A stretch of 19,152 bases of DNA, from contig DATLFI010000334.1 in NCBI GenBank assembly GCA_035524895.1, positions 1 through 19,152 on the forward strand. Direction: 5' to 3'. The DNA is from DATLFI01 sp035524895 (GTDB lineage: Bacteria; Acidobacteriota; Thermoanaerobaculia; Multivoradales; Multivoraceae). The notes beneath the pieces were generated by a model. That model was given only the letters and a program-made list of their open reading frames with translations. It was not told the DNA's origin and did not search any database. Shown in pieces: positions 8,458 through 17,312 of this stretch. A program made the position numbers and the translations under genes. The first letter of the stretch is position 1, and each line of letters starts with the position of its first letter.

Positions 8458-10559
8458 CACGCAGCTCCTCCCTCAGCAGCCGCCCGGCGACGGCCACGCG
8501 CACGCGCACCGTTACCGGTGGTCCCAGGCGCTTCGAGCAGGCTCCTGAGCGCCGCCTTCACCGCTAGTGAGGTGCGCTCGCGCACGAGGTCGTCAAGACT
8601 ACGGGTGGGTGTCTTGCGAGCCTTCCATTTGCCATCGCTCCCCTCGACCCAGAACACGTCCTCCAGTCCGTGGGCGATGGCGAGGCTCCGGTCCTTCACG
8701 CACTTCGGAACCACCCGCTCGGGCCAGAGGTGCATCGCGAGGTGGGCCCAGTCGTACTTGCCCTCGCAGAGCGCGTCCCACTTGGCCGTGAGCTCCTTCT
8801 GCCAGGACTTGTGCTGCGGCACCAAGCGCCAGAGCGGCGCGAAGTTGATAATCGCGCCGTCGTCGAGGTTCGGGTTCCAGAGCGGCGCGACCCGTTTCAC
8901 CTCGTCGAGAAAGGAGCGCAGCTCCTCCACGAACCTCTTCTGTCCGGCGAACGCCTTGCGCTGGGCGGCGGTGCCGTCGTCGCGAAGCTCGGTAGCGAGT
9001 AGCTCGAGCCGCCTCTCCTCGTGCGCGAGCTTCGGCGCTACGTAGTCGTTCTGAACGCGGAAGAGCGTGTCCTTGCTGAAGGCGTGGATGTAGAGCCACG
9101 CCGAGTAGCTCGCCGAGGGCGTCGCGAGCTGCCAGTAGATGGGCGCCTTGCGGCGGCTCTTCGAGTACATCTTGATGTGCAGCGGGAAGAACTCCCTGGC
9201 GAGCCAACCGCGGAGGTTCTCGGGCGCGTCGACCTTCACGCGCTCAGCGACGAACTTTGTGCGCGCCGCGAGATCGTCGGTGTGGCCGTCGTCGTCGACG
9301 AGGATGTCGGGACGATCTGCAGGCTCCTCGCTGGCAGGGTACATGCCCGGCGAACGTATGGGCAGCGCGTCGAACGGACCGGGCTCTGGCGGGATCGTGC
9401 GCTCCCCGGTTGCGAGGCGCGGATCGAACCGGCCGAAGGAAACCCCGACGAGCCATGAACTCAACGTCCGCTCATCATCGAATCCAGGCACCGAGTAACC
9501 GGCATACTCGTCGTCCTCGTCATCTTCGTCCGATTCGCCTCCGCCCGCGTCCGAAGAGGCCTCCAATCCATCACCGGATGAAGGTGGGCCCGAGTCGGTG
9601 GGCAGCTCGTATGCGTTCGCCGCCAGGTCGTCGATCTTTCGCTGCACAACGGAGAGCCCTCCGACCAGTAGCTGCGGGTCTACGCCTACGATGCGGCTGT
9701 AGAGCGCCGCTGGAAGTATGAAAGCGCGAGACGTTTCGCTGATCGCATCGAGTGCTCGACTAAGCCGATAGGCCTTCACCGCCAGCTCTGCCAGGTGGTC
9801 TCGTCGCCCTGGTTCCAAGTCAGGAACAGGAGTGTTCTGGATGACGCCGACCTCATAGGCTCCGAACGCCATCTGGAGCGAGACGAGCCGAGAGAACGCA
9901 CTAGAATTCATCAGCGCGAGTAACGCAGACAATTCCAGTGCCTTGTCACCCTCCATGAAAACGGTTGGCCCTTTGTGGCCAAAAATTGCCCCAGCGCCCA
10001 GCGCACGCGCACTGAATCCCTTCTGAGACCGGACGGGCCACGTAATCCCCGGCCTTCCGTAGTACTCGGCGCTGTTGATCGCCGCCCGCCAGTACTCTCC
10101 CCATCCCTTGGATGCGCGCCAAGCAGACGTGGCAGCCTTCAACTCCCGACCATCGTCCGCCCATCGCACGAGGAGGTGCACATCCGCGTAAAAGCGGCGA
10201 TGGGGGCCCCCTTTGGCCAAGGGCGCCCACGAAGATGCCTTGAAAGCTACTGGCGCAATTTCCGTTACGGCGACCTCCCACTGCGCTCGGACGAAACGCA
10301 GGTTGTCACGCGTTTGTGCACCAGCCGCAGCATGTCGACCATTGGCTTCCAAGCGCGGTGAATTCTGGAAGCATCGGAAGCCGGCCTCTCCGGCCCAGTA
10401 CGCGAACGGACTCCGCGGCAGTCTTGAGAATGCTTCGGGGTCGACGGCGAAGACTACGGACGACACAGATTGCACATCGGCGATCGACGCCACAGCGTCT
10501 CGAAGAAAAGCCGGTTTCTCGTCGGCGGCGACCTCGATTGCTCTAATGAAAACGGTCAT
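8457..10559 (-). CDS. pglX: PglX C-terminal half: target-recognition and C-terminal region as a separate ORF
   Basis: This 700-residue frame corresponds to the part of PglX that follows the methyltransferase core. Typical post-core motifs are FAYWAGEAGFRCF (52-64), GAQTRDNLRFVRAQWEV (80-96), a specificity-like region to about 300, KMYSKSRRKAPIYWQLATPS (463-482), NDYVAPKLAHEERRL (504-518) and LDDGAIINFAPLW (565-577). No AdoMet or NPPF motif is present, so on its own it cannot methylate; it presumably binds the upstream subunit and supplies DNA recognition. An acidic low-complexity run (SDEDDEDDE, 343-351) splits the two conserved parts, and the C-terminus ends in a basic tail (ARARGRRR, 685-692). 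The start at 10559 overlaps the upstream stop as ATGA, with GGAGG seven bases before it. The pieces total 1308 residues, close to intact PglX. Confidence 0.85.
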   Translation of the reverse strand: MTVFIRAIEVAADEKPAFLRDAVASIADVQSVSSVVFAVDPEAFSRLPRSPFAYWAGEAGFRCFQNSPRLEANGRHAAAGAQTRDNLRFVRAQWEVAVTEIAPVAFKASSWAPLAKGGPHRRFYADVHLLVRWADDGRELKAATSAWRASKGWGEYWRAAINSAEYYGRPGITWPVRSQKGFSARALGAGAIFGHKGPTVFMEGDKALELSALLALMNSSAFSRLVSLQMAFGAYEVGVIQNTPVPDLEPGRRDHLAELAVKAYRLSRALDAISETSRAFILPAALYSRIVGVDPQLLVGGLSVVQRKIDDLAANAYELPTDSGPPSSGDGLEASSDAGGGESDEDDEDDEYAGYSVPGFDDERTLSSWLVGVSFGRFDPRLATGERTIPPEPGPFDALPIRSPGMYPASEEPADRPDILVDDDGHTDDLAARTKFVAERVKVDAPENLRGWLAREFFPLHIKMYSKSRRKAPIYWQLATPSASYSAWLYIHAFSKDTLFRVQNDYVAPKLAHEERRLELLATELRDDGTAAQRKAFAGQKRFVEELRSFLDEVKRVAPLWNPNLDDGAIINFAPLWRLVPQHKSWQKELTAKWDALCEGKYDWAHLAMHLWPERVVPKCVKDRSLAIAHGLEDVFWVEGSDGKWKARKTPTRSLDDLVRERTSLAVKAALRSLLEAPGTTGNGARARGRRRAAAEGGAA
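8465..8471 (-). promoter_or_regulatory. Shine-Dalgarno site that sets the pglZ start
   Basis: GGAGGAG on the minus strand lies seven bases before ATG 8457 and only four before GTG 8460. This favours the ATG as the pglZ start. The site lies inside the last codons of the pglX C-terminal frame. Confidence 0.7.
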
Positions 10560-12382
10560 GCCTTGGCCTCCAGACAGTAAGCGGCCGTTTCGACCATCGC
10601 GCTGTCGAGCACGCCGTACCCGAGGTCAGCAACAACAACGGGCGGAGCTTGGCGCAGAAGCACCTCCTCACGCCATTTCTGGAAACTTGAAAGGAAGAAC
10701 CCTGTGCGCGAAGTGATTGCTCCGACGCGACCACGCGGCGCGAGCAACTCAATCCCACGCTCTACAAACGCCGCGAATACGTCGTTCTTGGTTCGTGGAT
10801 ACCCCTTCTCGAACTCCCTCTTCGCGCGCCCGCTCCCCTGCCCAAACGGCGGATTCATCAGCACTACGTCATACTTCCCTTCCACGACGGCGAGCAGGCC
10901 GACGCCCTGTGCTGCGTCATCTGTAAACAGGCGCCTGCGGGTATCCGCACGGCCGCCTTCCTCGCGGACGAACAGATCGAGAGCAGCACGGATGCGCTCC
11001 TCTGGTGGTTCGAAAAGGTCGCCGGTCTTGCCGCGCTGCACTTGACGAACTACTAGTTGCTCGAGGCGAAGGAGTACTCCTAGATCGCCTGCGAGGCTCA
11101 TCGAATCGACGAGAGTTTTGAACACTCTGCCCAACAGTGCATCACCCAACTTTGCGAGGAACTCCTTAGCGATCTGCTCGTCGGCTACGAGGGGCTCGGC
11201 GACGACGATGTTCGAACGACGGACCTTCTGGCGTTCGGCGCGGCGGACTCCGTAGTCGCGGTACGCCTTCTGTGCGCGCATCCACAACGCGAGCTGGGCG
11301 ATCTGTGCGCAGCGCGGATCGATGTCGACGCCGTGGAGGTTATGCGCAAGGACTAGAGACGGGAGGGCTCTTCGGAGCTCGTCCACGCTTGCGTAGTCGT
11401 CCGCAAGCGTGCGGCCGGTCAACTCGCTCTTCGGGCTCTCAGGGTCGGTGAATGCCTCCGCATAGATGGCAAGCAGCAGGTCGAATGAATAGAGGAGGAA
11501 ATGCCCGCTGCCGCAGGCAGGGTCGAGCACGCGCAGTTCGCGTGGGTCCTTCTTCGGTCGTGGCGGAAACTCCTCGCCGGGCTTGCGAACCATGAACTCG
11601 CAATAATCGGAGAGCACCGTCCGGGAGTCGCGCATCTCGTCCCAGATGCGGCCGAGCGTGTTGTCGGTGAGGAACTGGACGACGTAGCGGGGCGTGAAGA
11701 ACTGGTTCCGCACGGCGAGCTCGCGGCTGTTGCGCGGCGCCTGGCTCTCCTCGCGCATTTTCTTGCGCTCTTCCTGGCCGTTGAAGAACTGGTAGACCCA
11801 GCCAATCGTTTCGTCCTCGCCCCACACGCCGGCGAGGTCCGTGCCGTTCAGGATCTCGAGGAGCTGCTCGAACGTCGCGCGCTTCGGCCAGAGCACGCTC
11901 GACGGATCGCGCCGGTCGAAGAGGACCTTCACCTCCGTCGACAGCTCGTCGAAGAGCGACTCGATGCAGAGCCGGTAGCCCGCGCTGTCGGGCAGGAGCG
12001 GCAGGCCCGGCGCCATGCCACAGAACTCGCGGTAGCCGGCAGACTGCTCACCCTTGGTGATGCACTCCTGCACCAGATCGCGCGCCTCGAGCATCTTGAG
12101 CGCGACGAAGCGGTTGAGCGTCGTGAAGGCGGCGTCGCGGAGGTAGTCGCGAGCAGCGTCGGCGGCGTTCATGCCCGCCGCGCGCTTGTGCTCGATCGCG
12201 GCGACGATGCGCTCGCGCTGAAACGCTTGACGGGCCGAGAGGTGGCCCCCGGCCTCCGCGGCCACCGTGCCGTCCCGGTGCACGTCGAAGTCGCCCTCGA
12301 GCTGGGCGACGAAGTCCTCCTCGAGGATCCTCCGGGCCCGCTGGGTCGCCCGTTCGATGGCGTTGCGCGTGTCCTTGTCCAT
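10556..12382 (-). CDS. pglX: PglX N-terminal half: adenine-specific DNA methyltransferase core
   Basis: This 608-residue frame is the catalytic half of the BREX N6-adenine methyltransferase PglX, which marks host DNA using S-adenosylmethionine. The AdoMet-binding motif is VLDPACGSGHFLL (285-297). The catalytic motif IV is LMNPPFGQG (508-516), an NPPF of the gamma class. NQFFTPRYVVQFL (226-238) is the usual helical segment before motif I, and GVDIDPRCAQIAQLALW (351-367) is the motif II/III region. The N-terminus (RRILEEDF, LEGDFDV) resembles the PglX group with a long helical N-domain. The frame ends just after VADLGYGVLDSAMVETAAY, a point where intact PglX proteins run straight on into the recognition region, so this is one half of a split gene. 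The start follows the brxC stop by 12 bases; no strong Shine-Dalgarno sequence is visible. Confidence 0.93.
   Translation of the reverse strand: MDKDTRNAIERATQRARRILEEDFVAQLEGDFDVHRDGTVAAEAGGHLSARQAFQRERIVAAIEHKRAAGMNAADAARDYLRDAAFTTLNRFVALKMLEARDLVQECITKGEQSAGYREFCGMAPGLPLLPDSAGYRLCIESLFDELSTEVKVLFDRRDPSSVLWPKRATFEQLLEILNGTDLAGVWGEDETIGWVYQFFNGQEERKKMREESQAPRNSRELAVRNQFFTPRYVVQFLTDNTLGRIWDEMRDSRTVLSDYCEFMVRKPGEEFPPRPKKDPRELRVLDPACGSGHFLLYSFDLLLAIYAEAFTDPESPKSELTGRTLADDYASVDELRRALPSLVLAHNLHGVDIDPRCAQIAQLALWMRAQKAYRDYGVRRAERQKVRRSNIVVAEPLVADEQIAKEFLAKLGDALLGRVFKTLVDSMSLAGDLGVLLRLEQLVVRQVQRGKTGDLFEPPEERIRAALDLFVREEGGRADTRRRLFTDDAAQGVGLLAVVEGKYDVVLMNPPFGQGSGRAKREFEKGYPRTKNDVFAAFVERGIELLAPRGRVGAITSRTGFFLSSFQKWREEVLLRQAPPVVVADLGYGVLDSAMVETAAYCLEAKA
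10567..10571 (-). promoter_or_regulatory. Shine-Dalgarno site for the second PglX reading frame
   Basis: GGAGG on the minus strand sits seven bases before ATG 10559, inside the last codons of the methyltransferase frame, whose stop overlaps that ATG as ATGA. This allows genuine re-initiation. It could also be chance, since the same bases encode Glu-Ala. Confidence 0.55.
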
Positions 12383-12394
12383 CCGAGGTGCCCG

Positions 12395-15300
12395 CTACTG
12401 GACGATGACCTTCTTGCCCGCGCCAATCAGCCGGGCACATTCCTCGCGGACCCCGCCGAGCGCCGCGTCGAGCTGCTCTTCCGTTTCGACACCGCCGGCG
12501 AAATAGGTCCCGAGATTCACTGCGACGACGCGCTCACCGTCGAGGAGCCGCCGAAGATCGGCTACCGCGGTGCGCAGTCGGCCACCGCAGGCGTCGCGGT
12601 CTGCGCGTAGCTGAGGGATCGGGAGGCGGTCCTCGTCGGGCAGCATCGCGCGCCGGAACGGCTCGGCCAGCCTCTGCTGCTCGGGCTCGGCAATCTCGTC
12701 CCAGCCGGGCGTCTTGACCAGACTCTCGTACGCACCCGAGTAGTCAGTGATCCGAGCCGTGAGCGCCTGCCCGAAGCGAGCGTCGTACTCCGATTCGAGC
12801 GCACGGGCGTGCTGCTCGATTGTCGGGAGCTCGCGGAAGAAGGTCTCACGCGACAGGAGCTCCTCGAGCTCGTGGGCAGTGGAGCGCAACTCCTCAGTGA
12901 TGTCCGGCTCTTGACGGAGGAAGGTCCAGAGCACGAGCTGGGCGTGGCGAGCCCGCTCGAGATCCCGGAGCCTGGGCTCCGTGAGCGCGCTCTCCAGCTC
13001 GCCGGAGCGCTTGATCGCGTCCTTGATCGCCCGGTAGCTCGAGTTGAACGTGGCGATCGCGGCGTCCTCGGTGCCACGGAGGATGGCTTTCATCTGCCCG
13101 AGTGATCCTTCGAGAAGCGGGCCGCCAGGCAGCCGGTGGGCAGTGAGCAAGGCGAGGCTGGAGGCCACGGCGTCCTCGTTCCGCGCGATCTCGCGACGAA
13201 GGTCCGCCGTCACCGCGTTGGCGTTCAGCTCGCGCACCTCGCTGCCGAAGGTCTCGCGAAACGCTTCGGCAGCCCGGATCAGCTCCTCGAACTCGAGCCC
13301 CTTCTTCGGTCGGAAGGAAGCCTGGCGGAACAGGTTGTTGTTCGAGAAGGTCTCCCGCGCCTCGATACCGGTCGCTGAGTCCAGGGTCTGCCCCTTGCTC
13401 GTCGCCTCGATTTTCCCGGCCCGGAGGAGCGACAGCACGAGAAGCCGGACGACCTCGAAGTCCCACCCGAACGGCTCTTTGGCGAGCTCCTCGGTCAGGT
13501 AGCGGCCGCTCGCGGTGTCGCCGTAGTTGGCACGATCCTCGATCCGATCGAGGACCTCCTTGAGGGGGCCGCTCTCGAAGCGAAAGACGGTTTTTCCCTT
13601 CTCGTCCCTCAACAGCCCGAGGCTGGCGAAGACAGCGGGAAGGCCTTGCAGGTTCTCCGCGGTAAACAGCGCGTCCGCCCCCTTCTTGACCTCCGTGGGT
13701 CGGGCCGCTGCCTCCTTGAAGCGGTCGAAGACCTCGGGCAGAACCAGGCCGAGGACCTCAACCACGGTCTTGCTCACCTCGACCGCTCGGTCGCCGGGGC
13801 TCCGGTCGTTGCCGCGGAAGGAGATCCGGCCGGCCAGGCAGGCGCCGCGGACGAGGCGTCGCAGCTCGTCCGTGTGGCGGCGCAGCCGCAAACGTTCCTC
13901 GGCGAGCAGGGCTGGAGTGTCCTCGCCCTTCGTCTCGCGCTCCTTGCGGGCCAGCATCTCCTTCGAGCGAAAGAGCTGAACTGTTTCCCGGTCAATCGCG
14001 TCCGTCAGGCCGAGCGCCCAGAAGACGCTCTTCCGCTCCTGCTGGCTTCGGGCCCGAAGCTCGGCGGCCAACGTGTCGAGCTCGCTCCCATCCTCGGCGA
14101 GGTGGACGTGGAAGACGAGGTCGCCGGTGATGACCTCTCGGCCTTGGATCGCGAGGCCAGCTTTGAAGCTCTTCGTGTCGTGGAGCGTGAACGAAGGCTG
14201 CGGCTGCCAGAAGCTCGAGAGCAGCTCGGCGTAGATCCGGTGGGCGTCGCCAGGTTTCGGGTTGATGCCGTTGCGCAGGCGCTCCCAATCGTCCTCGGCC
14301 GGGCTGGGGATCCGATACCCGTCGTCGCCGAGCCTCACCTGGTGAGCGGCCTGGAGCTGCCGCAGCGCCTCTTTGACCGAAGCGAGCTGCGAGTCGGCGT
14401 CGACGCTGGGGTGGAGCGCAGCGCCGATGTTCTCAGCACTGCGATGGACGCTCTTGACGTACTGGAGCAGGCAGATGACCTTGGCCACCGACTGAGCCAG
14501 CGGATGTTCGACCTTCCGGGCGATGTCGGCGATCTTGGCCCGCACCTCCGAACCGATGTTCCCCTCCACCAGGTCATAGACATGGTCCAGGCGCACCAGC
14601 GCCCCGACGGGACGATCGGCGAGGTTGACCGCCGGGTTGATGAGGACCTGCTGGGCGAGCTTGATGATCGTGCGGTTGGCGCCACCGACGTGTCTGCTCG
14701 CGCCGCCCTGGGTGCGCAGACCAGATACCACCTGGATGATGAGGTCGATCTGGTACGGCAGCAGGGGGTAGAGGTCGATGAAGGCGTCCCGGGAGAGCTC
14801 GGGCAGCTTGATGTCTGCGGTGAGCCGTACGTTCTCGCTCAACCGGCCCCGATGCGCCTCGAAGAGCTGGCTCAGGGCGACCTGCGCTGCTGCGTTCTTC
14901 ATCAACACCCGCCGGCTGGTGACCTCGGAGATATCGGACGGCTCGAGGTGCACCTGGAGCGGGAAGCGGTCCATGAGCCGGGCGAGCTCGATCTTCTTGT
15001 CGTCCAGGCCGCTCACCAGCTCGCCCAACTTCTCCTGGGAGGTGACCACCACCCAGTGCTTGCCGCGCCCCTTGACGCCCAGGCTCTGAACCACCGCCTG
15101 CAGGTCGAGCAGCGTCTGCACGTCGCGGGCGACGAACTGGCCGACCTCGTCGACGACGAACATCAACGATCGACCGGGCTTGCGGCGCTTCATCAGCTCT
15201 CCGGCACGCTCGGCGAGCTTGCCGGGTGTGATGTCCGCCTTGTTCTTCACCGCCTTCACCCATGAGTCTGCCAGAGGGTACGTCTCGGGGTCGAGGCTGT

Positions 15301-15940
15301 GAAGGACCCGGCTCGCCTCGCTCAGGGCGAAGGCGACCTTGCCCTTCTCCGCTTTCCAGTCCTTGTCGAACAGGCGCCGGTACTCCTCCTCGAAGCGAGA
15401 CAGCTGCCCCTTCTCCTCGAGGCCGATCTCCAGCTCCGAGAGGTCCAGGTCCTTGGCGTAGCCGAGGCTCTGAAGAAAGAGCCCGTACATGATCTCGGTC
15501 AGGGTCTGATTGCCGCTGCGAATGCCGCGGTCCGTGGACACGTCGAAGATGACGGCGTGGGTGGGGATGCGCTCGTTGATACCCCGGAGAAGCACGCCCA
15601 GCTTGTTGTCGCCGGAGCGAGCCGCGAAGCGGACTCCTGCCCCCACGCCATCGATTTCCCGATTCGCGATCGCCAAGCCGAACATCTTCGCGAAGCTCGA
15701 CTTGCCGGAGCCGAAGAAGCCAGAAATCCAGATCGCGACGCCTTCGTGGGGCTTGTTGGGAGTCTCCAGATAGGCGTCGAGGACGCCGGTGTAGTGGCTG
15801 CGAATCGCGTCGGTAACGACGTACTCGTTGATCTCGTCGCGGATGATCTCTTCGTCGGTCTGATCGACCTTGATGACTTCTTCGATCCGGCGGTGGATGT
15901 CGTTCGCGAAGAGGGTCTTGATCGGTGTGGTTGTCGTCAT
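12395..15940 (-). CDS. brxC: BREX ATPase BrxC (PglY family)
   Basis: BrxC, 1181 residues, is the large P-loop ATPase present in almost all BREX types and required for defence. Walker A is GFFGSGKSSF (74-83) and Walker B is LMFVVDEVGQF (259-269), both in the N-terminal third as is usual for the family (about 1200 residues). The N-terminus, with FANDIHRRIEEVIKVDQTD and following, is typical BrxC/DUF6079-like sequence. The remaining 900 residues are mostly helical with no further motif I can name. ATG 15940 is supported by AGGA nine bases upstream. The gene follows brxB by 14 bases and precedes pglX by 12. It is full length with no sign of damage. Confidence 0.97.
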   Translation of the reverse strand: MTTTTPIKTLFANDIHRRIEEVIKVDQTDEEIIRDEINEYVVTDAIRSHYTGVLDAYLETPNKPHEGVAIWISGFFGSGKSSFAKMFGLAIANREIDGVGAGVRFAARSGDNKLGVLLRGINERIPTHAVIFDVSTDRGIRSGNQTLTEIMYGLFLQSLGYAKDLDLSELEIGLEEKGQLSRFEEEYRRLFDKDWKAEKGKVAFALSEASRVLHSLDPETYPLADSWVKAVKNKADITPGKLAERAGELMKRRKPGRSLMFVVDEVGQFVARDVQTLLDLQAVVQSLGVKGRGKHWVVVTSQEKLGELVSGLDDKKIELARLMDRFPLQVHLEPSDISEVTSRRVLMKNAAAQVALSQLFEAHRGRLSENVRLTADIKLPELSRDAFIDLYPLLPYQIDLIIQVVSGLRTQGGASRHVGGANRTIIKLAQQVLINPAVNLADRPVGALVRLDHVYDLVEGNIGSEVRAKIADIARKVEHPLAQSVAKVICLLQYVKSVHRSAENIGAALHPSVDADSQLASVKEALRQLQAAHQVRLGDDGYRIPSPAEDDWERLRNGINPKPGDAHRIYAELLSSFWQPQPSFTLHDTKSFKAGLAIQGREVITGDLVFHVHLAEDGSELDTLAAELRARSQQERKSVFWALGLTDAIDRETVQLFRSKEMLARKERETKGEDTPALLAEERLRLRRHTDELRRLVRGACLAGRISFRGNDRSPGDRAVEVSKTVVEVLGLVLPEVFDRFKEAAARPTEVKKGADALFTAENLQGLPAVFASLGLLRDEKGKTVFRFESGPLKEVLDRIEDRANYGDTASGRYLTEELAKEPFGWDFEVVRLLVLSLLRAGKIEATSKGQTLDSATGIEARETFSNNNLFRQASFRPKKGLEFEELIRAAEAFRETFGSEVRELNANAVTADLRREIARNEDAVASSLALLTAHRLPGGPLLEGSLGQMKAILRGTEDAAIATFNSSYRAIKDAIKRSGELESALTEPRLRDLERARHAQLVLWTFLRQEPDITEELRSTAHELEELLSRETFFRELPTIEQHARALESEYDARFGQALTARITDYSGAYESLVKTPGWDEIAEPEQQRLAEPFRRAMLPDEDRLPIPQLRADRDACGGRLRTAVADLRRLLDGERVVAVNLGTYFAGGVETEEQLDAALGGVREECARLIGAGKKVIVQ

Positions 15941-15954
15941 CCGCGGTTTCCTGG

Positions 15955-16530
15955 TCAGAAGATCTTCGGGCGGTAGTTGTGCTCGGCGTCGAGCACACCC
16001 ATGAAGCGCAGACCCGCCGCCCCATCGAGATCTCCGGGATAGAAGAGAACGGTCGGCACGCGGACGCGGTCCTTCAGCTGTTCCAGAAGCGAGAACGTGC
16101 GGTAGACGGGAAAGAGCGCTCCGGTGCGCAGGATGAAGACGATGTCACGCAACGGATCGGGGTCCTCGGGCATGCGCGCCACGACGAGATCGACCAGCGG
16201 TTCGTACTCAGACAGAACGGAGTGCACGGTCTCCACGATGGTGTCGACGCCCTGCTCACGTTCCGCGGCGAACCACTCCTCGAGAGGCCGCTGGGATCGC
16301 ATGGCCTCTTCTAGGCACTCGGCGAGCGAGATCCTGCGAATCCGCTTGCCCTTCTGTGAAAGGCGCGTCTCGAGCAGCGTCACTTGCTGCCGCAGCGCGA
16401 ACTCCTGCTCGGGGTCGTAGCGGAAGAGCGCATAGGGCATGTCGTGGTAGGCGCTGATTCGCTGCCGAGGGTCCGACAGCTCGAGAACCGGCTCGAGGTC
16501 GTGCTTGAGCCGCCGTTCGAGGTCACTCAT
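15955..16530 (-). CDS. brxB: BREX protein BrxB (DUF1788)
   Basis: BrxB, 191 residues, is a small cytoplasmic BREX component of the DUF1788 family. It is part of the methylation/restriction machinery, with no known enzymatic activity. Family landmarks are FILRTGALFPVYR (132-144), PTVLFYPG (159-166), LRFMG (174-178) and the C-terminal YRPKIF (186-191). The length matches the family. The start ATG overlaps the brxA stop as ATGA, and GAGG lies nine bases upstream. Confidence 0.92.
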   Translation of the reverse strand: MSDLERRLKHDLEPVLELSDPRQRISAYHDMPYALFRYDPEQEFALRQQVTLLETRLSQKGKRIRRISLAECLEEAMRSQRPLEEWFAAEREQGVDTIVETVHSVLSEYEPLVDLVVARMPEDPDPLRDIVFILRTGALFPVYRTFSLLEQLKDRVRVPTVLFYPGDLDGAAGLRFMGVLDAEHNYRPKIF

Positions 16531-17312
16531 GCAACCATCCTCTCTGCGAACTCCCGCGAGCTCGCGCAGGGCAACGACAGCTGCACGAGACTACCCGCGA
16601 CCTGGTAGTCGAGCCTGCGGTACTGGTGCAGACGCAGAAGCTCGCGCTCGACTTCCCTCGGTCGCATGAGGAAGAGGCGCCAGTCGGGAGAGGCGACGAC
16701 CTTGCTGGGGCTCTTCTGTTCGTCGCTCATGGCGTGAAGCAGATAGAGGAAGCTGCGCTCCGGGAGGTGGTAGGAAACTAGCTCCTTGGTGACTGTTCCA
16801 CGCAGAAGGCCGAAGTCGGCGGCGATCTTCAGCAACCCCTTGGCCACGCGCTCGGTTGTCTGCCGAGACCAGGCATGCTCGATCATGCCGCCGCGCGCCC
16901 CGAGAGTCTCGAGGTAGGGTTCTACATCCTCCCTCCGCATGCGGAGCGCCCCGGACTCGAAGGCAGTGAAGAGGCAGGTCGAGAGGAAGTCGCGAACCAG
17001 GAACTCGTCGCGGGTCATGTGCCAGAGTAGCAGCGGCTTCCACTCGTCCAGGGCGAGCCCATGTTTGGCGAGGATCACCAGCGGTCGGTCCCGGCCAACG
17101 GGCTCGAAGCGACGATTCAGGACCTTGGCGACGTCACGAAGCCACGTCGCGCTGCGGGCCCCGATGAAGTTTTCGGAGCGCAGGCGGTCCAAGTTGTCGC
17201 GCTTCGAGCGGGCGAAGTCCCATTCCGCGAAGGCGGCGTAGGTCTCTTCCACCATCGCACCCTTGACAACGGTGAACGACGAGACTACCTGGGACCGGAG
17301 GGCCCCGCTCAT
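16527..17312 (-). CDS. brxA: BREX protein BrxA (DUF1819)
   Basis: BrxA, 261 residues, is a DUF1819-family protein with a NusB-like helical fold described for relatives, and a proposed nucleic-acid binder. The family signatures are an early VVSSFTVVKGAMVEET (9-24), SRQTTERVAKGLLKIAADFG (149-168) and the C-terminal LHQYRRLDYQVAGSLVQL (228-245). Its length is slightly above the usual 200-plus residues of the family. The start overlaps the brxE stop as ATGA, with GAGG eight bases upstream. Its place directly before brxB is the standard BREX order. Confidence 0.9.
   Translation of the reverse strand: MSGALRSQVVSSFTVVKGAMVEETYAAFAEWDFARSKRDNLDRLRSENFIGARSATWLRDVAKVLNRRFEPVGRDRPLVILAKHGLALDEWKPLLLWHMTRDEFLVRDFLSTCLFTAFESGALRMRREDVEPYLETLGARGGMIEHAWSRQTTERVAKGLLKIAADFGLLRGTVTKELVSYHLPERSFLYLLHAMSDEQKSPSKVVASPDWRLFLMRPREVERELLRLHQYRRLDYQVAGSLVQLSLPCASSREFAERMVA

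Noticed and set aside
8458..8460. GTG at 8460 as the pglZ start
   Set aside because: The GGAGGAG site is only four bases away from it but seven bases from the adjacent ATG at 8457, which is the better start.
13646..15265. Long plus-strand frame of 539 residues opposite brxC
   Set aside because: It is an antisense shadow in a high-GC coding region; BrxC on the minus strand has clear Walker motifs and full family length.
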